This document shows positions 26,951 to 35,746 of a stretch of 64,000 bases of DNA, in pieces (within the stretch, counting starts at the first letter, position 1; each line of letters starts with the position of its first letter). The DNA comes from PALSA-1003 sp963741315 (GTDB lineage Bacteria; Pseudomonadota; Gammaproteobacteria; Burkholderiales; Casimicrobiaceae): the NCBI GenBank assembly GCA_963741315.1, contig CAVUHK010000006.1:1-64000 (forward strand), given 5' to 3'. Below the pieces are notes generated by a model. The model had not been told where the DNA came from, did not search any database, and worked only from the letters and a program-made list of their open reading frames with translations. The position numbers and the translations under genes were made by a program.

Positions 26951-27585
26951 TGCGTGCCACCCAGTGCTTCGAACTTCACCTGGACGAACTGGCGATACGG
27001 CGACTTGGGATCGAACTTGGCCATCGCGATCGTGTACGCGGCCTTGGCCTCCGCCGGTTTGCCGGCAGCGCTGAGGATATCGCCCCGGAGGTCGGCAAAG
27101 ATGGCGGCGAAGGCGTCGTCGGTCTTGCTGTCGAGAATCGCCAGCGCCGCGTCGTATTGCTTGTCGTCGAGCAGCAGTTCCGCCAGCCGGAAGCGCGCGA
27201 TTGCCTTGAGCGAATCTTCGCTCGCATGGTCGATCGCCCACTGCAGCTGCGCTTTCGCGCCCGCGTGGTCGCCCGAATCGTAGAGCAGCTTGGCGTAGAG
27301 CAATGCCGCGCGCGGCGCGTAGGCGGTGCCGGCGTAGCGATCCTCGATTTGCGTCGCCGGCTCCTTCGCCTTGGCGACCTCGTTGTCGCGTGCGGCCTGG
27401 CTGACCGCCTGATAGAGCACGCTTGCCTGCTCGGCCTGGCGCTGCTGGTACCAGCGCCAGCCTTGGTTGCCGACCATGACGATCGCGACGACCATCAGCA
27501 CGCCCGCGACGTACTTGCCGTAACGTGCCCACCACGCCTTGAGATCTTCCAGTTGGTCCTGTTCTTCCAGATCGTAGACTGCCAT
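26947..27585 (-). CDS. yfgM: YfgM-like tetratricopeptide membrane protein
   Basis: 212 residues: a short cytoplasmic N-terminus (MAVYDLEEQDQLEDLKAWW), one membrane helix (about 29-47) and a periplasmic TPR-type domain (TPR_21/DUF2133). In E. coli YfgM contacts the Sec translocon and periplasmic chaperone PpiD. It is between hisS (17 bases upstream) and bamB (4-base overlap), its usual place. Confidence 0.92.
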   Translation of the reverse strand: MAVYDLEEQDQLEDLKAWWARYGKYVAGVLMVVAIVMVGNQGWRWYQQRQAEQASVLYQAVSQAARDNEVAKAKEPATQIEDRYAGTAYAPRAALLYAKLLYDSGDHAGAKAQLQWAIDHASEDSLKAIARFRLAELLLDDKQYDAALAILDSKTDDAFAAIFADLRGDILSAAGKPAEAKAAYTIAMAKFDPKSPYRQFVQVKFEALGGTQ

Positions 27586-27602
27586 CTTTTTTCCTTGGTA
27601 AC

Positions 27603-28880
27603 TCAGTGATCGGTGCCGGAGTGCGAGCTCATCAGTCGCGCGGCAAGCTCGCCCGGCGCGAGCAGGGTCTGTTCGCCGGGGCCGCGCAGCGCCTTGACGG
27701 CGACTCGCTGCGCTGCAACTTCGTCGTCGCCGACGATGAGCGCATAGCGCGCGCCGCTGGCGTCGGCGCGCTTCATCTGCGATTTGAAACTGCCGCCGCC
27801 GCCGTTGACGACGATCGACAGTCCGGCATCGCGCAGGTCTTCCGCCACGGTGCGGGCAAGTGTCGCGGCGGTCTCGCCGACGTGAACGAAGTACGCGTCC
27901 GGCACGCTGTCCTCCGCCTCCGCGGCCTGTTCCATCAGCAGAATCACCCGTTCGATCCCGATGCCGAAGCCGCAGGCTGGCGTCGACTTGCCGCCCAGCT
28001 GCGTGAACAGGCCGTCATAGCGGCCGCCGCCGCCCACCGTACCTTGCGCGCCAAGACGATCGGTCATCCATTCGAATACGGTGCGGTTGTAGTAGTCGAG
28101 TCCGCGCACGAGGCGTGGGTTGATCGTGTACGCGATGCCGTGGTCGGCGAGCTGTTGCTGCAGGCCGTCGAAATGCGCCTTCGACGCGCTGCCGAGGCGA
28201 TCGAGCAGCCGCGGCGCGTCGGCGATCAGCGCTTGCAGCGCCGGGTTCTTGCTGTCGAGGATGCGCAGCGGATTCGTGTGCAAGCGGCGCTGCGAATCCG
28301 CATCGAGTTCGGCGGCGTGCGCGCTGAAGTACGCGACGAGTTCATCGCGATGGGCACGACGTTCCTCGGGATCGCCGATGGAATTGATGTGCAGCGAGAT
28401 ATCGTCGAGACCCAGCGTCTTCCACAGGCGGTGCAGCATCGCGATCTGCTCGGCGTCGACGTCCGGGCCTTCGAACCCGAGCGCTTCGGCGTCGAACTGG
28501 TTGAACTGCCGGTAGCGGCCCTTCTGCGGCCGCTCGTGGCGGAACATCGGCCCGCTGGTCCACACGCGCTGCGGACGCTCGTAAGTGAGATTGTGCTCGA
28601 TCGCCGCGCGCACGATGCCGGCGGTCGCCTCCGGGCGCAGGGTCAGGCTGTCGCCGTTGAGCCGGTCCTCGAACGTGTACATTTCCTTTTCGACGACGTC
28701 GGTGACTTCGCCGATCGCGCGCACGAACAGCGACGTGGCTTCGACCAGCGGCACCTGCATGTGCCGATAGCCGTATTGCCGCGTCACTTCGCGCATGGCC
28801 GCGTCGAAGCGCCGCCACAACGGCGCCGCGTCGGGCAGCACGTCGTTCATGCCGCGCACGGCCTGAATCACGCTGGCCAT
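27603..28880 (-). CDS. hisS: Histidyl-tRNA synthetase HisS
   Basis: 425 residues, class II aminoacyl-tRNA synthetase. ATG 28880 gives MASVIQAVRGMNDVLP, the family N-terminus; the frame is open upstream inside ispG but does not resemble HisS. Motif 2 (MFRHERPQKGRYRQFNQFDAE), the histidine A motif RGLDYYNRTVFEW and motif 3 (ACGFGIGIERVILLME) are intact, followed by the anticodon-binding domain. It starts 4 bases after the ispG stop. Confidence 0.96.
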   Translation of the reverse strand: MASVIQAVRGMNDVLPDAAPLWRRFDAAMREVTRQYGYRHMQVPLVEATSLFVRAIGEVTDVVEKEMYTFEDRLNGDSLTLRPEATAGIVRAAIEHNLTYERPQRVWTSGPMFRHERPQKGRYRQFNQFDAEALGFEGPDVDAEQIAMLHRLWKTLGLDDISLHINSIGDPEERRAHRDELVAYFSAHAAELDADSQRRLHTNPLRILDSKNPALQALIADAPRLLDRLGSASKAHFDGLQQQLADHGIAYTINPRLVRGLDYYNRTVFEWMTDRLGAQGTVGGGGRYDGLFTQLGGKSTPACGFGIGIERVILLMEQAAEAEDSVPDAYFVHVGETAATLARTVAEDLRDAGLSIVVNGGGGSFKSQMKRADASGARYALIVGDDEVAAQRVAVKALRGPGEQTLLAPGELAARLMSSHSGTDH

Positions 28881-28884
28881 GGTG

Positions 28885-30177
28885 TTACGCGACCGCCTTG
28901 ATGGAGACCGATTTTCTTTCGGGTTTGAGATGCGGTCCCGCCGGCTCGCCGCCGTAGGTCGCGCGCACGTAGTCGGCGACGATCTGCTGGAATTCCTCGG
29001 CGATGCGCTCGCCGCGCAGCGTGACCGTTTTCTCGCCGTCCACGTACACCGGCGCAACCGGCATCTCGCCGCTGCCCGGCAGGCTGATCCCGACGTTGGC
29101 CATCTTCGATTCGCCGGGGCCATTGACCACGCAGCCCATGACCGCGACGCTCATGTCTTCGACTCCGGCGTAACGGGTGCGCCAGACGGGCATCTGCTCG
29201 CGCAGGAACGATTCGATCTTCTGCGCGAGTTCCTGGAACGTGGTGCTGGTGGTGCGCCCGCAGCCGGGGCACGCCGTGACCTGCGGCGTGAATGAACGCA
29301 GGCCCAGCGTCTGCAGCATTTCCTGCGCGACGATGACCTCGCGCGTGCGATCGCCATTCGGCTCCGGGGTGAGCGAGACGCGGATGGTGTCGCCGATGCC
29401 TTGCTGCATGAGTACCGCCATCGCCGCGGTCGAGGCGACGATGCCCTTGGAGCCCATGCCGGCTTCGGTGAGCCCGAGATGCAGCGGGTAATCGCAGCGC
29501 CGCGCCAGTTCACCGTAGACCGCGATCAGGTCCTGCACGCCGGACACTTTGCACGACAGGATGATGCGATCGCCGGGCAGCCCGAGTTCCTCGGCGCGCT
29601 GTGCGCCGCCGATCGCCGAGACGACCAGCGCCTCGCGCAGGACCAGCGATGCATCCTGCGGCTCACTCGCGCGCGCGTTGTCGTCCATCATGCGCGCGAG
29701 CAGGTCGGCGTCGAGGCTGCCCCAGTTCACGCCGATGCGGACCGGCTTGTCCCACTTCATCGCCAGCTCGATCATGGTCGCGAACTGCGAGTCGCGCTTG
29801 CTGCCCTTGCCGACATTGCCCGGGTTGATGCGGTACTTGGCCAATGCCTGCGCGCATCCCGGGTTCGCACTCAGCAATTTATGGCCGTTGAAATGGAAGT
29901 CGCCGATCAGCGGCACGGCGCAACCTGCGGCGTCGAGCGCGTCGCGAATGGCCGGTACCGCAGCCGCCGCTTCGGCGGTGTTGACCGTGACGCGCACCAG
30001 TTCCGACCCGGCGCTGGCGAGTGCCCGCACTTGCGCGACGGTGGCGGCGACGTCGGCGGTGTCGGTATTGGTCATCGATTGCACGACGATCGGGGCGCCG
30101 CCGCCAATGCGCACGCCGGCAACCCGAGCCTGCCGCGTCGGCCGGCGCGCGACCATCGGGGCGTGCAAGGCGCTCAT
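28885..30177 (-). CDS. ispG: 4-hydroxy-3-methylbut-2-enyl diphosphate synthase IspG
   Basis: 430 residues. It converts ME-cPP to HMBPP in the MEP isoprenoid pathway using a [4Fe-4S] cluster. Cluster cysteines lie in TACPGCGRT and in GCVVNGPGE. The TIM-barrel part begins QSMTNTDTADVAAT and the long insertion typical of proteobacterial IspG is present. ATG 30177 overlaps the rodZ stop by 4 bases. It depends on the Isc machinery encoded earlier in this window. Confidence 0.96.
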   Translation of the reverse strand: MSALHAPMVARRPTRQARVAGVRIGGGAPIVVQSMTNTDTADVAATVAQVRALASAGSELVRVTVNTAEAAAAVPAIRDALDAAGCAVPLIGDFHFNGHKLLSANPGCAQALAKYRINPGNVGKGSKRDSQFATMIELAMKWDKPVRIGVNWGSLDADLLARMMDDNARASEPQDASLVLREALVVSAIGGAQRAEELGLPGDRIILSCKVSGVQDLIAVYGELARRCDYPLHLGLTEAGMGSKGIVASTAAMAVLMQQGIGDTIRVSLTPEPNGDRTREVIVAQEMLQTLGLRSFTPQVTACPGCGRTTSTTFQELAQKIESFLREQMPVWRTRYAGVEDMSVAVMGCVVNGPGESKMANVGISLPGSGEMPVAPVYVDGEKTVTLRGERIAEEFQQIVADYVRATYGGEPAGPHLKPERKSVSIKAVA

Positions 30178-31148
30178 TGCAGTGTCAGGCGGGCGACGTT
30201 CTGCCGCGTGTACGACGACAGGTCGATCGTCTGGCCGCGGTAGGTCAACGTCACCGCGCGGGCATTGCCTAGCACGACTTCGAAAGGCGGAGTGCCGCGC
30301 ACGCCTTCGACTGCGTCGGCCGCGACCAGCTTTGACACGAGCAGCGTGCCGGTGCGATCGCGGATTTCGGTCCATGACGGACCCGTGTAGGCAAGCATCA
30401 ACGGCGCATCGGTCGCCGCCGGCACGGGTGCGACAACGGACGGCGTGGCTGTCGACGGCACGGCGGTTGCGGCAGTCGCCGTTGTCGTTGGCGACGCCGC
30501 AGCCGCAGGTGTGGGCGCGCCCATGCTCGCGTTCGCCGTCGGCGGCGCTCTTTCCGCGGCGATGGTCGCGGCAGCACCCGCCGGCCGGACCTCGCTGGCC
30601 AGGGGATTGGGCAGCGCGACCGCTGCGGGCACGGTTGCCTTCGTGTCGGGTGCCGTGCTGACCGGTCGCGACGGTTCGTTGAGGCTCGCCAGTCCGCCGC
30701 GATACCACTCGTAGGCGGCCGCGGCGACGATGCAGCCGACGAGGGCCAGCGGGATCAGCCAGCGCGCGAGGTTCGGCCGTGCGATGGCGCTGCTCGGCAG
30801 CTCGGCGATCATCGAGCCGGTCGAATGCAATGTGGGTGATACCAGCGAAGCGGCGTGCGCCGCATCGGGCAACTGCGCGAGCAGGCGTGGCGCGTCCAAA
30901 CCGAGCAGGCGCGCGTAATTGCGCACGAAGCCGCGGATGAAGGTTCGCCCTGGCAACTCGGCGAAATTTTCGTCCTCGAGTGCCTTGACCTGGCGTTGCG
31001 CGAGCTTGAGCTGCTGCGCGACCTGATCGAGCGACAGCCCCGCGGCTTCTCGCGCGGCGCGCAACTGCTCGCCCGGCCGGGCCTCGGCAACGGGCAACGC
31101 CGGCGGCAACTCGTCGGCGCCCGCGAGCGGCTCGCCCAAAGCGTTCAC
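30174..31148 (-). CDS. rodZ: RodZ-like cell-shape protein (HTH, transmembrane, DUF4115)
   Basis: 324 residues from GTG 31148 (GTGA overlap with the pilF stop); a TTG two codons earlier is an alternative. The N-terminal Xre-type helix-turn-helix (LRAAREAAGLSLDQVAQQLK to FIRGFVRNYARLLGLD) is the MreB-binding domain of RodZ. A membrane helix follows at about 130-148, then an Ala/Thr/Pro-rich periplasmic linker and a C-terminal DUF4115 domain ending YRGQTIDLSSYTRQNVARLTLQ. It links MreB to the cell-wall elongation machinery. Confidence 0.9.
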   Translation of the reverse strand: MNALGEPLAGADELPPALPVAEARPGEQLRAAREAAGLSLDQVAQQLKLAQRQVKALEDENFAELPGRTFIRGFVRNYARLLGLDAPRLLAQLPDAAHAASLVSPTLHSTGSMIAELPSSAIARPNLARWLIPLALVGCIVAAAAYEWYRGGLASLNEPSRPVSTAPDTKATVPAAVALPNPLASEVRPAGAAATIAAERAPPTANASMGAPTPAAAASPTTTATAATAVPSTATPSVVAPVPAATDAPLMLAYTGPSWTEIRDRTGTLLVSKLVAADAVEGVRGTPPFEVVLGNARAVTLTYRGQTIDLSSYTRQNVARLTLQ

Positions 31149-31978
31149 ACGCAACCTTCGGTGGCGATCGCCTTGGTTTCGGGCGCGTCCGGATAGCGAT
31201 TTTTCATCTGCGAGATGTACGACTGTTCCGCTTGTGTATCACCGAGCTTGCGCTCGACGCACATGCCCAGGTAGAGCGACTCGGGCGCCGGGTTGTTGGC
31301 CTGCATCACGCCCTTCATCCAGTTGCGCGCGTCGGGGTAGCGCGACTCCTTGTAGGCAATCAGCGCAAGCCCGTACGCGGCCAGCGCGTTGCCGGGTTGC
31401 GCGACCAGCGCGCGCCGGAAATACGTTTCGGCCAGGCGCATGTCGCCGAGCGTGATGGCGCAGCGCCCGGCGTTGACCAGCGCGACCTCGGGCGTCCGGT
31501 AGAGCGGATTGCGCACTGCCAGGTCGAACTGCGCCAGCGCCTCGCGCTCGCGCTTGTGCTGGCAAAGGTACCAGCCCCAGTTGTGATGGATTTCCGAATC
31601 GTCGGGCGCGAGCTGCAGTGCGCGCTCGAAGTTCTGTTCGGCTTTGCGGTCTTCGGCAAGCATCGAATACACCAGGCCGTAGACGTTGTAGGCCTGCGCG
31701 TAGTTGGGATCGAGCTTGACCGCGACGTTGAGCTCGTCGATCGCCACCTCCATCTGCCCGCGCTCGTAGTAGCCGGCTGCCAGGTCGGTATGCACGCGCG
31801 CGCGCTCGGCGGGCGGCACCTGCTGCGGTGTCGGCGCGGCGCTGGTGCGCACCGGTGCCGCGCGTTGCAGCTGCTCCGGTGTTTCGGCTTTCTTGGGATC
31901 GCTGGAGCAGCCGGCGAGCAGCCCCAAGGCCGCCAGCGAGCTGACAAGTACACGGATGAGTGCAGGGCGAATGATCAT
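31145..31978 (-). CDS. pilF: Type IV pilus biogenesis lipoprotein PilF/PilW
   Basis: 277 residues. A lipoprotein signal peptide (MIIRPALIRVLVSSLAALGLLAGC, lipidated Cys24) is followed by six or so tetratricopeptide repeats (for example LNVAVKLDPNYAQAYNVYG and FERALQLAPDDSEIHHNWG). PilF/PilW is the outer-membrane pilotin that assembles the PilQ secretin for type IV pili. ATG 31978 is 2 bases after the rlmN stop. No other pilus genes are in the window. Confidence 0.92.
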   Translation of the reverse strand: MIIRPALIRVLVSSLAALGLLAGCSSDPKKAETPEQLQRAAPVRTSAAPTPQQVPPAERARVHTDLAAGYYERGQMEVAIDELNVAVKLDPNYAQAYNVYGLVYSMLAEDRKAEQNFERALQLAPDDSEIHHNWGWYLCQHKREREALAQFDLAVRNPLYRTPEVALVNAGRCAITLGDMRLAETYFRRALVAQPGNALAAYGLALIAYKESRYPDARNWMKGVMQANNPAPESLYLGMCVERKLGDTQAEQSYISQMKNRYPDAPETKAIATEGCV

Positions 31979-31980
31979 GA

Positions 31981-33087
31981 TCAGTGGGCGGCCACGGGTT
32001 GAACTTTGATGGTGCGGCGCTTGGTGCGATCCTGCACCTGTCCGGCAAGCTGGCCGCACGCCGCGTCGATATCGTCGCCGCGGGTCTTGCGCACCGTGGC
32101 GACCAGGTCGGCTTCCTGCAGGATGCGCTGAAAGGCGACGATGCGATTGCGTGAACTGGTACCGAATTCGGTATTGGGAAACGGGTTGAAGGGGATCAGA
32201 TTGAACTTGCACGGCACGTTGCGCACGAGTTCGACCAGTTCGCGGGCCTGTTCCGGAGCATCGTTGACGTGGTCGAGCATCACGTACTCGAAGGTCACGA
32301 AATCACGCGGCGCCTTTTCGATGTAACGAACGCAGGCCGCCAGCAGTTCCTTGAGCGGATACTTGCGATTGATCGGCACCAGCCGGTCGCGCAACACGTC
32401 GTTTGGCGCATGCAGGCTCACCGCGAGCGCGACGGGGCACGCGTCACCCAACCGGTCGATCGCGGGCACGATGCCCGATGTCGACAGCGTGACGCGACGG
32501 CGCGACAGGCCGTAGGCGTTGTCGTCGAGCATGACATGCATCGCGGTGACGACATTGTCGAAGTTGGTCAGCGGCTCGCCCATGCCCATCATCACGACAT
32601 TGGTGACCGGATGGCGGCCCTGTTGCATCCACGGTGTCGACACGCCGTCGGCAAGCAGCGCCCGATTGGCATGCCAGAGCTGGCCCACGATTTCGCCGAC
32701 GCTCAGGTTGCGGTTGAAGCCCTGTTTGCCGGTGGAGCAGAATGCGCAGTCCAGCGCGCAGCCTGCCTGCGACGAAATGCACAGCGTGCCGCGATCGTCC
32801 TCCGGGATGTAGACGGCTTCGATGGCGTTGGCGCCGCCGACGTCGAGCAGCCACTTGCGAGTGCCATCGCTGGCCGTCGAATCGCGCACGACCGCGGGCG
32901 CGCGGATTTCGGTGTCGCGCGCGAGCGACTCGCGCGTCGTCTTGGCCAGGTCGCTCATCGCCTCGACGCGATCGACCAGACCGTGGTGCAGCCACCGCAG
33001 CGTCTGCCGCGCGCGAAATGGCTTGTCGCCGCGCCCGACGAAATACGCTTCGAGGCCGGCCCGGTCGAAGTCGAGTAGGTTGATCAT
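31981..33087 (-). CDS. rlmN: Dual-specificity RNA methyltransferase RlmN
   Basis: 368 residues, radical SAM enzyme that methylates C2 of A2503 in 23S rRNA and A37 in some tRNAs. The radical SAM cluster motif CxxxCxxC is Cys110, Cys114, Cys117 (GCALDCAFCSTGKQG); MGMGEPL follows, and the C-terminal TRGDDIDAACGQL carries the methyl-accepting cysteine. ATG 33087 (MINLLDFDR) matches the family; an upstream extension in frame runs into ndk and is not conserved. Confidence 0.96.
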   Translation of the reverse strand: MINLLDFDRAGLEAYFVGRGDKPFRARQTLRWLHHGLVDRVEAMSDLAKTTRESLARDTEIRAPAVVRDSTASDGTRKWLLDVGGANAIEAVYIPEDDRGTLCISSQAGCALDCAFCSTGKQGFNRNLSVGEIVGQLWHANRALLADGVSTPWMQQGRHPVTNVVMMGMGEPLTNFDNVVTAMHVMLDDNAYGLSRRRVTLSTSGIVPAIDRLGDACPVALAVSLHAPNDVLRDRLVPINRKYPLKELLAACVRYIEKAPRDFVTFEYVMLDHVNDAPEQARELVELVRNVPCKFNLIPFNPFPNTEFGTSSRNRIVAFQRILQEADLVATVRKTRGDDIDAACGQLAGQVQDRTKRRTIKVQPVAAH

Positions 33088-33115
33088 GGCCGTGCCAGTG
33101 TCGTGCGCTCCCGCG

Positions 33116-33541
33116 CTAGCGACTGTGGATCTCGAGGGTCGGGAAGAAGTAGGCGATCTCGACGCGTGCGGTGTCAGGCCCGTCCGAGCCGTGCGCGGCG
33201 TTGGCATCGATCGATTCGGCAAAATCGGCGCGGATGGTTCCCGGCGCGGCCTTTTTCGGGTCGGTGGCACCCATCAGGTCGCGATTCTTGCCGATGGCGT
33301 TCTCGCCTTCCAATACCTGGATCATGACCGGCCCCGACGTCATGAATCCGACCAGGTCCTTGAAGAACGGCCGCCCCCGATGCACCGCGTAAAAGCCTTC
33401 GGCGTCGGGTTGGGCGAGCCAGGTCATCTTGGCCGCAACGATCTTCAGGCCGGCGCGCTCGAAGCGCGAATAGATCTCTCCGATGACGTTCTTGGCCACG
33501 GCATCGGGTTTGATGATCGAAAGGGTGCGTTCTACCGCCAT
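33116..33541 (-). CDS. ndk: Nucleoside diphosphate kinase Ndk
   Basis: 141 residues. It transfers phosphate from ATP to other nucleoside diphosphates through a phosphohistidine, His117 (IDANAAHGSDGP). The N-terminus MAVERTLSIIKPDAVAKN and the ATRANS-type GATDPKKAAPGTIRADF are canonical. It is the first gene of the ndk-rlmN-pilF-rodZ-ispG-hisS run. Confidence 0.97.
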   Translation of the reverse strand: MAVERTLSIIKPDAVAKNVIGEIYSRFERAGLKIVAAKMTWLAQPDAEGFYAVHRGRPFFKDLVGFMTSGPVMIQVLEGENAIGKNRDLMGATDPKKAAPGTIRADFAESIDANAAHGSDGPDTARVEIAYFFPTLEIHSR

Positions 33542-33627
33542 ACATGGGCTCCGACAGGATAATTCCGAGTAAATTCAAAATTATACCATGCCTGGCCCAG
33601 TTTTTCCCCTGGGCAGGGGTGCCCGGT

Positions 33628-35025
33628 TCAGGACATCATTCCCAGCGTTCTGGGCAACACCAGCGACAGCCACGGCCAGTAGGTCACCATCACCAGGAAG
33701 ACGAGCATGGTGAGCAGCCACGGCCAGACCGCAACCGTCAGTTCGGTAATGCCCATCTTGGTGATACCGCTGGCGACGTAGAGGTTCAGCCCCACCGGTG
33801 GGTGGCACATGCCGACTTCCATGTTGACCGTCATGATGATGCCGAAATGGACCGGGTCGATGCCGAGCTTCATCGCCACCGGGAACAGGATCGGCGCCAT
33901 GATCAGCACGATCGACGAGGGTTCCATGACGTTGCCGGCGAGCAGCAGCAGCACGTTGACGAACAGCAGGAATGCGACCTGACCCAAACCCTTGTCGAGC
34001 ATCCACGCCGCCATGGCCTGCGGGATCTGCTCCGAGGTCATCAGGAACGAGAACATCACCGCGTTGGTGATGATGTAGAGGAGCATCGCGCTCATGTTCG
34101 CCGAATCGAGCAGGACCTTCGGCACCCTGCGCAGCGTCAGGTCCTTGTAGACGAACACGGCGACGAAGAACGCGTACACGGCGCTCATGGCTGCCGCTTC
34201 GGTCGGCGTGAAGATACCGGTGTAGATGCCGCCGATCACCACGACGATCAGCAGCAGGCCCCAGACGCTTTCCCTGAACGTGCGCCAGCGTTCGCCCCAC
34301 GACGCCTTGGGCATGCGCGGATAGTTGTTCTTGCGCGCCTTCCACCAGGTGGTGAGCCCGAGCATGGTCGCCAGAACCAGCCCCGGGACGACGCCGGCCA
34401 TGAACAACTGGCCCACCGACGTGTTGGTCGCAACCGAGTACATCACCATGACGATCGACGGCGGAATCAGGATGCCCAGCGCGCCCGAAGTCGTGATGAC
34501 GCCGGCGCCGAACTGCTTGGGAAAGCCCTGCCTGACCATCGCCGGCAGGATGATCGAACCGATGGCCACCACCGTCGCCGGCGAGGATCCCGAGACCGCG
34601 GCGAACAGCGCGCACGCCATCACGCCGGCGAGCGCCAGGCCGCCATACCAGTGACCGACCATAGACGAGGCGAAGTTGATCATCCGGCGCGCCACGCCGC
34701 CGTGGGTCAGGAAGTTGCCGGCGAGGATGAAGAACGGGATCGCCATGACCTCGAAGCGCTCGATGCCGGTGAACAGTTTCAGCGCCACCGAGGTGATCGG
34801 CACGGTGGTCATCGTGAACAGGAACGTGAGCACGGTCAGGCCGAGTGAAATGGAAACCGGCATGCCGGTGAGCATCAGCCCGAACAGCAGTAGGAAGATG
34901 ATCAGCCACGGCGGAACGTGCAGGCCCGCCGCGAAGCCAAGCAACGGCAGGACCACCATCGCTGCGGGGAGGGCGGCGAGGAGGCGCATCGACGTGCTCG
35001 CTGGAGTGTTCGCCGTGGAGTTCAT
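33628..35025 (-). CDS. dctM: TRAP transporter large permease subunit (DctM family)
   Basis: 465 residues with about 12 hydrophobic helices. Typical DctM motifs are present: IPFFILAGNFL, GSSPATVVAIGSI, LGILIPPSIVMVMYS and NMEVGMCHPPVGLNLYVASGI. It is the ion-coupled transport channel of a tripartite ATP-independent transporter; the substrate is probably an organic acid, but cannot be read from sequence. The ATG overlaps the dctQ stop by 4 bases. The gene has no partner beyond the transporter and ends 86 bases before ndk. Confidence 0.95.
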   Translation of the reverse strand: MNSTANTPASTSMRLLAALPAAMVVLPLLGFAAGLHVPPWLIIFLLLFGLMLTGMPVSISLGLTVLTFLFTMTTVPITSVALKLFTGIERFEVMAIPFFILAGNFLTHGGVARRMINFASSMVGHWYGGLALAGVMACALFAAVSGSSPATVVAIGSIILPAMVRQGFPKQFGAGVITTSGALGILIPPSIVMVMYSVATNTSVGQLFMAGVVPGLVLATMLGLTTWWKARKNNYPRMPKASWGERWRTFRESVWGLLLIVVVIGGIYTGIFTPTEAAAMSAVYAFFVAVFVYKDLTLRRVPKVLLDSANMSAMLLYIITNAVMFSFLMTSEQIPQAMAAWMLDKGLGQVAFLLFVNVLLLLAGNVMEPSSIVLIMAPILFPVAMKLGIDPVHFGIIMTVNMEVGMCHPPVGLNLYVASGITKMGITELTVAVWPWLLTMLVFLVMVTYWPWLSLVLPRTLGMMS

Positions 35026-35642
35026 GAGCGGCCCCCGGAATTCACGTCGGCAGGATGCAGGTTGTCGCGCATGCCCAGCGGATCGATATCGAGCGGCGAG
35101 ACGTCCTCGAGCCCTTCGACAAAGCCGTGATCGTGATGTGGCAACTCGCCGGTCTTGAAGAAGGTCCAGGCGACCTGCAGGAAGCGGAAGCACATCAGGT
35201 ACGAGCCGAGGGGAATGCACAGGTACACGATCCACAGCGGCAGCTCCAGGTCCGCCGACACCTGGGAGGTATGGCCGATTGCCCAGACGTAGTTCGCGCC
35301 GAGCGAACCGACGATGAGCGTGAACAGCGCGCCGGAAAGCAGACCGAACAGCACGTACTTGCGGCGCAGATTGTCCGGCAGCCGGTTGATGAGTACGTCG
35401 ACCCCCACGTGGATGCCCGTGCGCACGCCGTAGGCGGCGCCGAACTTGGCCATCCAGATGAACATGTAGATGCACAACTCCTGGGCCCACGACAGGTGGA
35501 TCGACAGCAGCCAGTCCTGCAGCCCTGGAATCGGCAACCCGGCGGCGTAGCGATGGATCACGGCGACGAACACGAGCAGGGTTGCCGCCCCGATCAGAGT
35601 GGCGATGAGCCACTCCTCGAGGTGATCAAGAAACTTGAGCAT
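35022..35642 (-). CDS. dctQ: TRAP transporter small permease subunit (DctQ family)
   Basis: 206 residues with about four membrane helices (first at about 12-30). The motif SWAQELCIYMFIWMAKFGAA is typical of DctQ. It pairs with DctM. The C-terminal 40 residues are acidic/polar (LPHHDHGFVEGLEDVSPLD) and longer than in many relatives. It is separated from dctP by 104 bases containing a strong stem-loop (35688-35724). Confidence 0.93.
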   Translation of the reverse strand: MLKFLDHLEEWLIATLIGAATLLVFVAVIHRYAAGLPIPGLQDWLLSIHLSWAQELCIYMFIWMAKFGAAYGVRTGIHVGVDVLINRLPDNLRRKYVLFGLLSGALFTLIVGSLGANYVWAIGHTSQVSADLELPLWIVYLCIPLGSYLMCFRFLQVAWTFFKTGELPHHDHGFVEGLEDVSPLDIDPLGMRDNLHPADVNSGGRS

Positions 35643-35687
35643 TAGCGTTCCCCCTGGATCGCAGTGCGGACGTCGCGTCCGAATGTG

Positions 35688-35724
35688 AAAACGCCACTGT
35701 GGGCCTTGCGTCCGACAGTGGCGT
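35688..35724 (-). terminator. Stem-loop between dctP and dctQ, probable partial terminator or mRNA stabiliser
   Basis: On the minus strand ACGCCACTGT and ACAGTGGCGT form a perfect 10-bp stem around a 14-base loop, followed by TTTC. It lies 22 bases after the dctP stop and well ahead of dctQ. Such structures after a binding-protein gene commonly let the binding protein be made in excess of the permease. Confidence 0.65.
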
Positions 35725-35746
35725 CCTGGTCATGCGCCGTTCACGT

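Noticed and set aside
28881..29123. Upstream extension of hisS
   Set aside because: It overlaps ispG and has shadow-like composition; MASVIQAVRGMND at 28880 is the family N-terminus.
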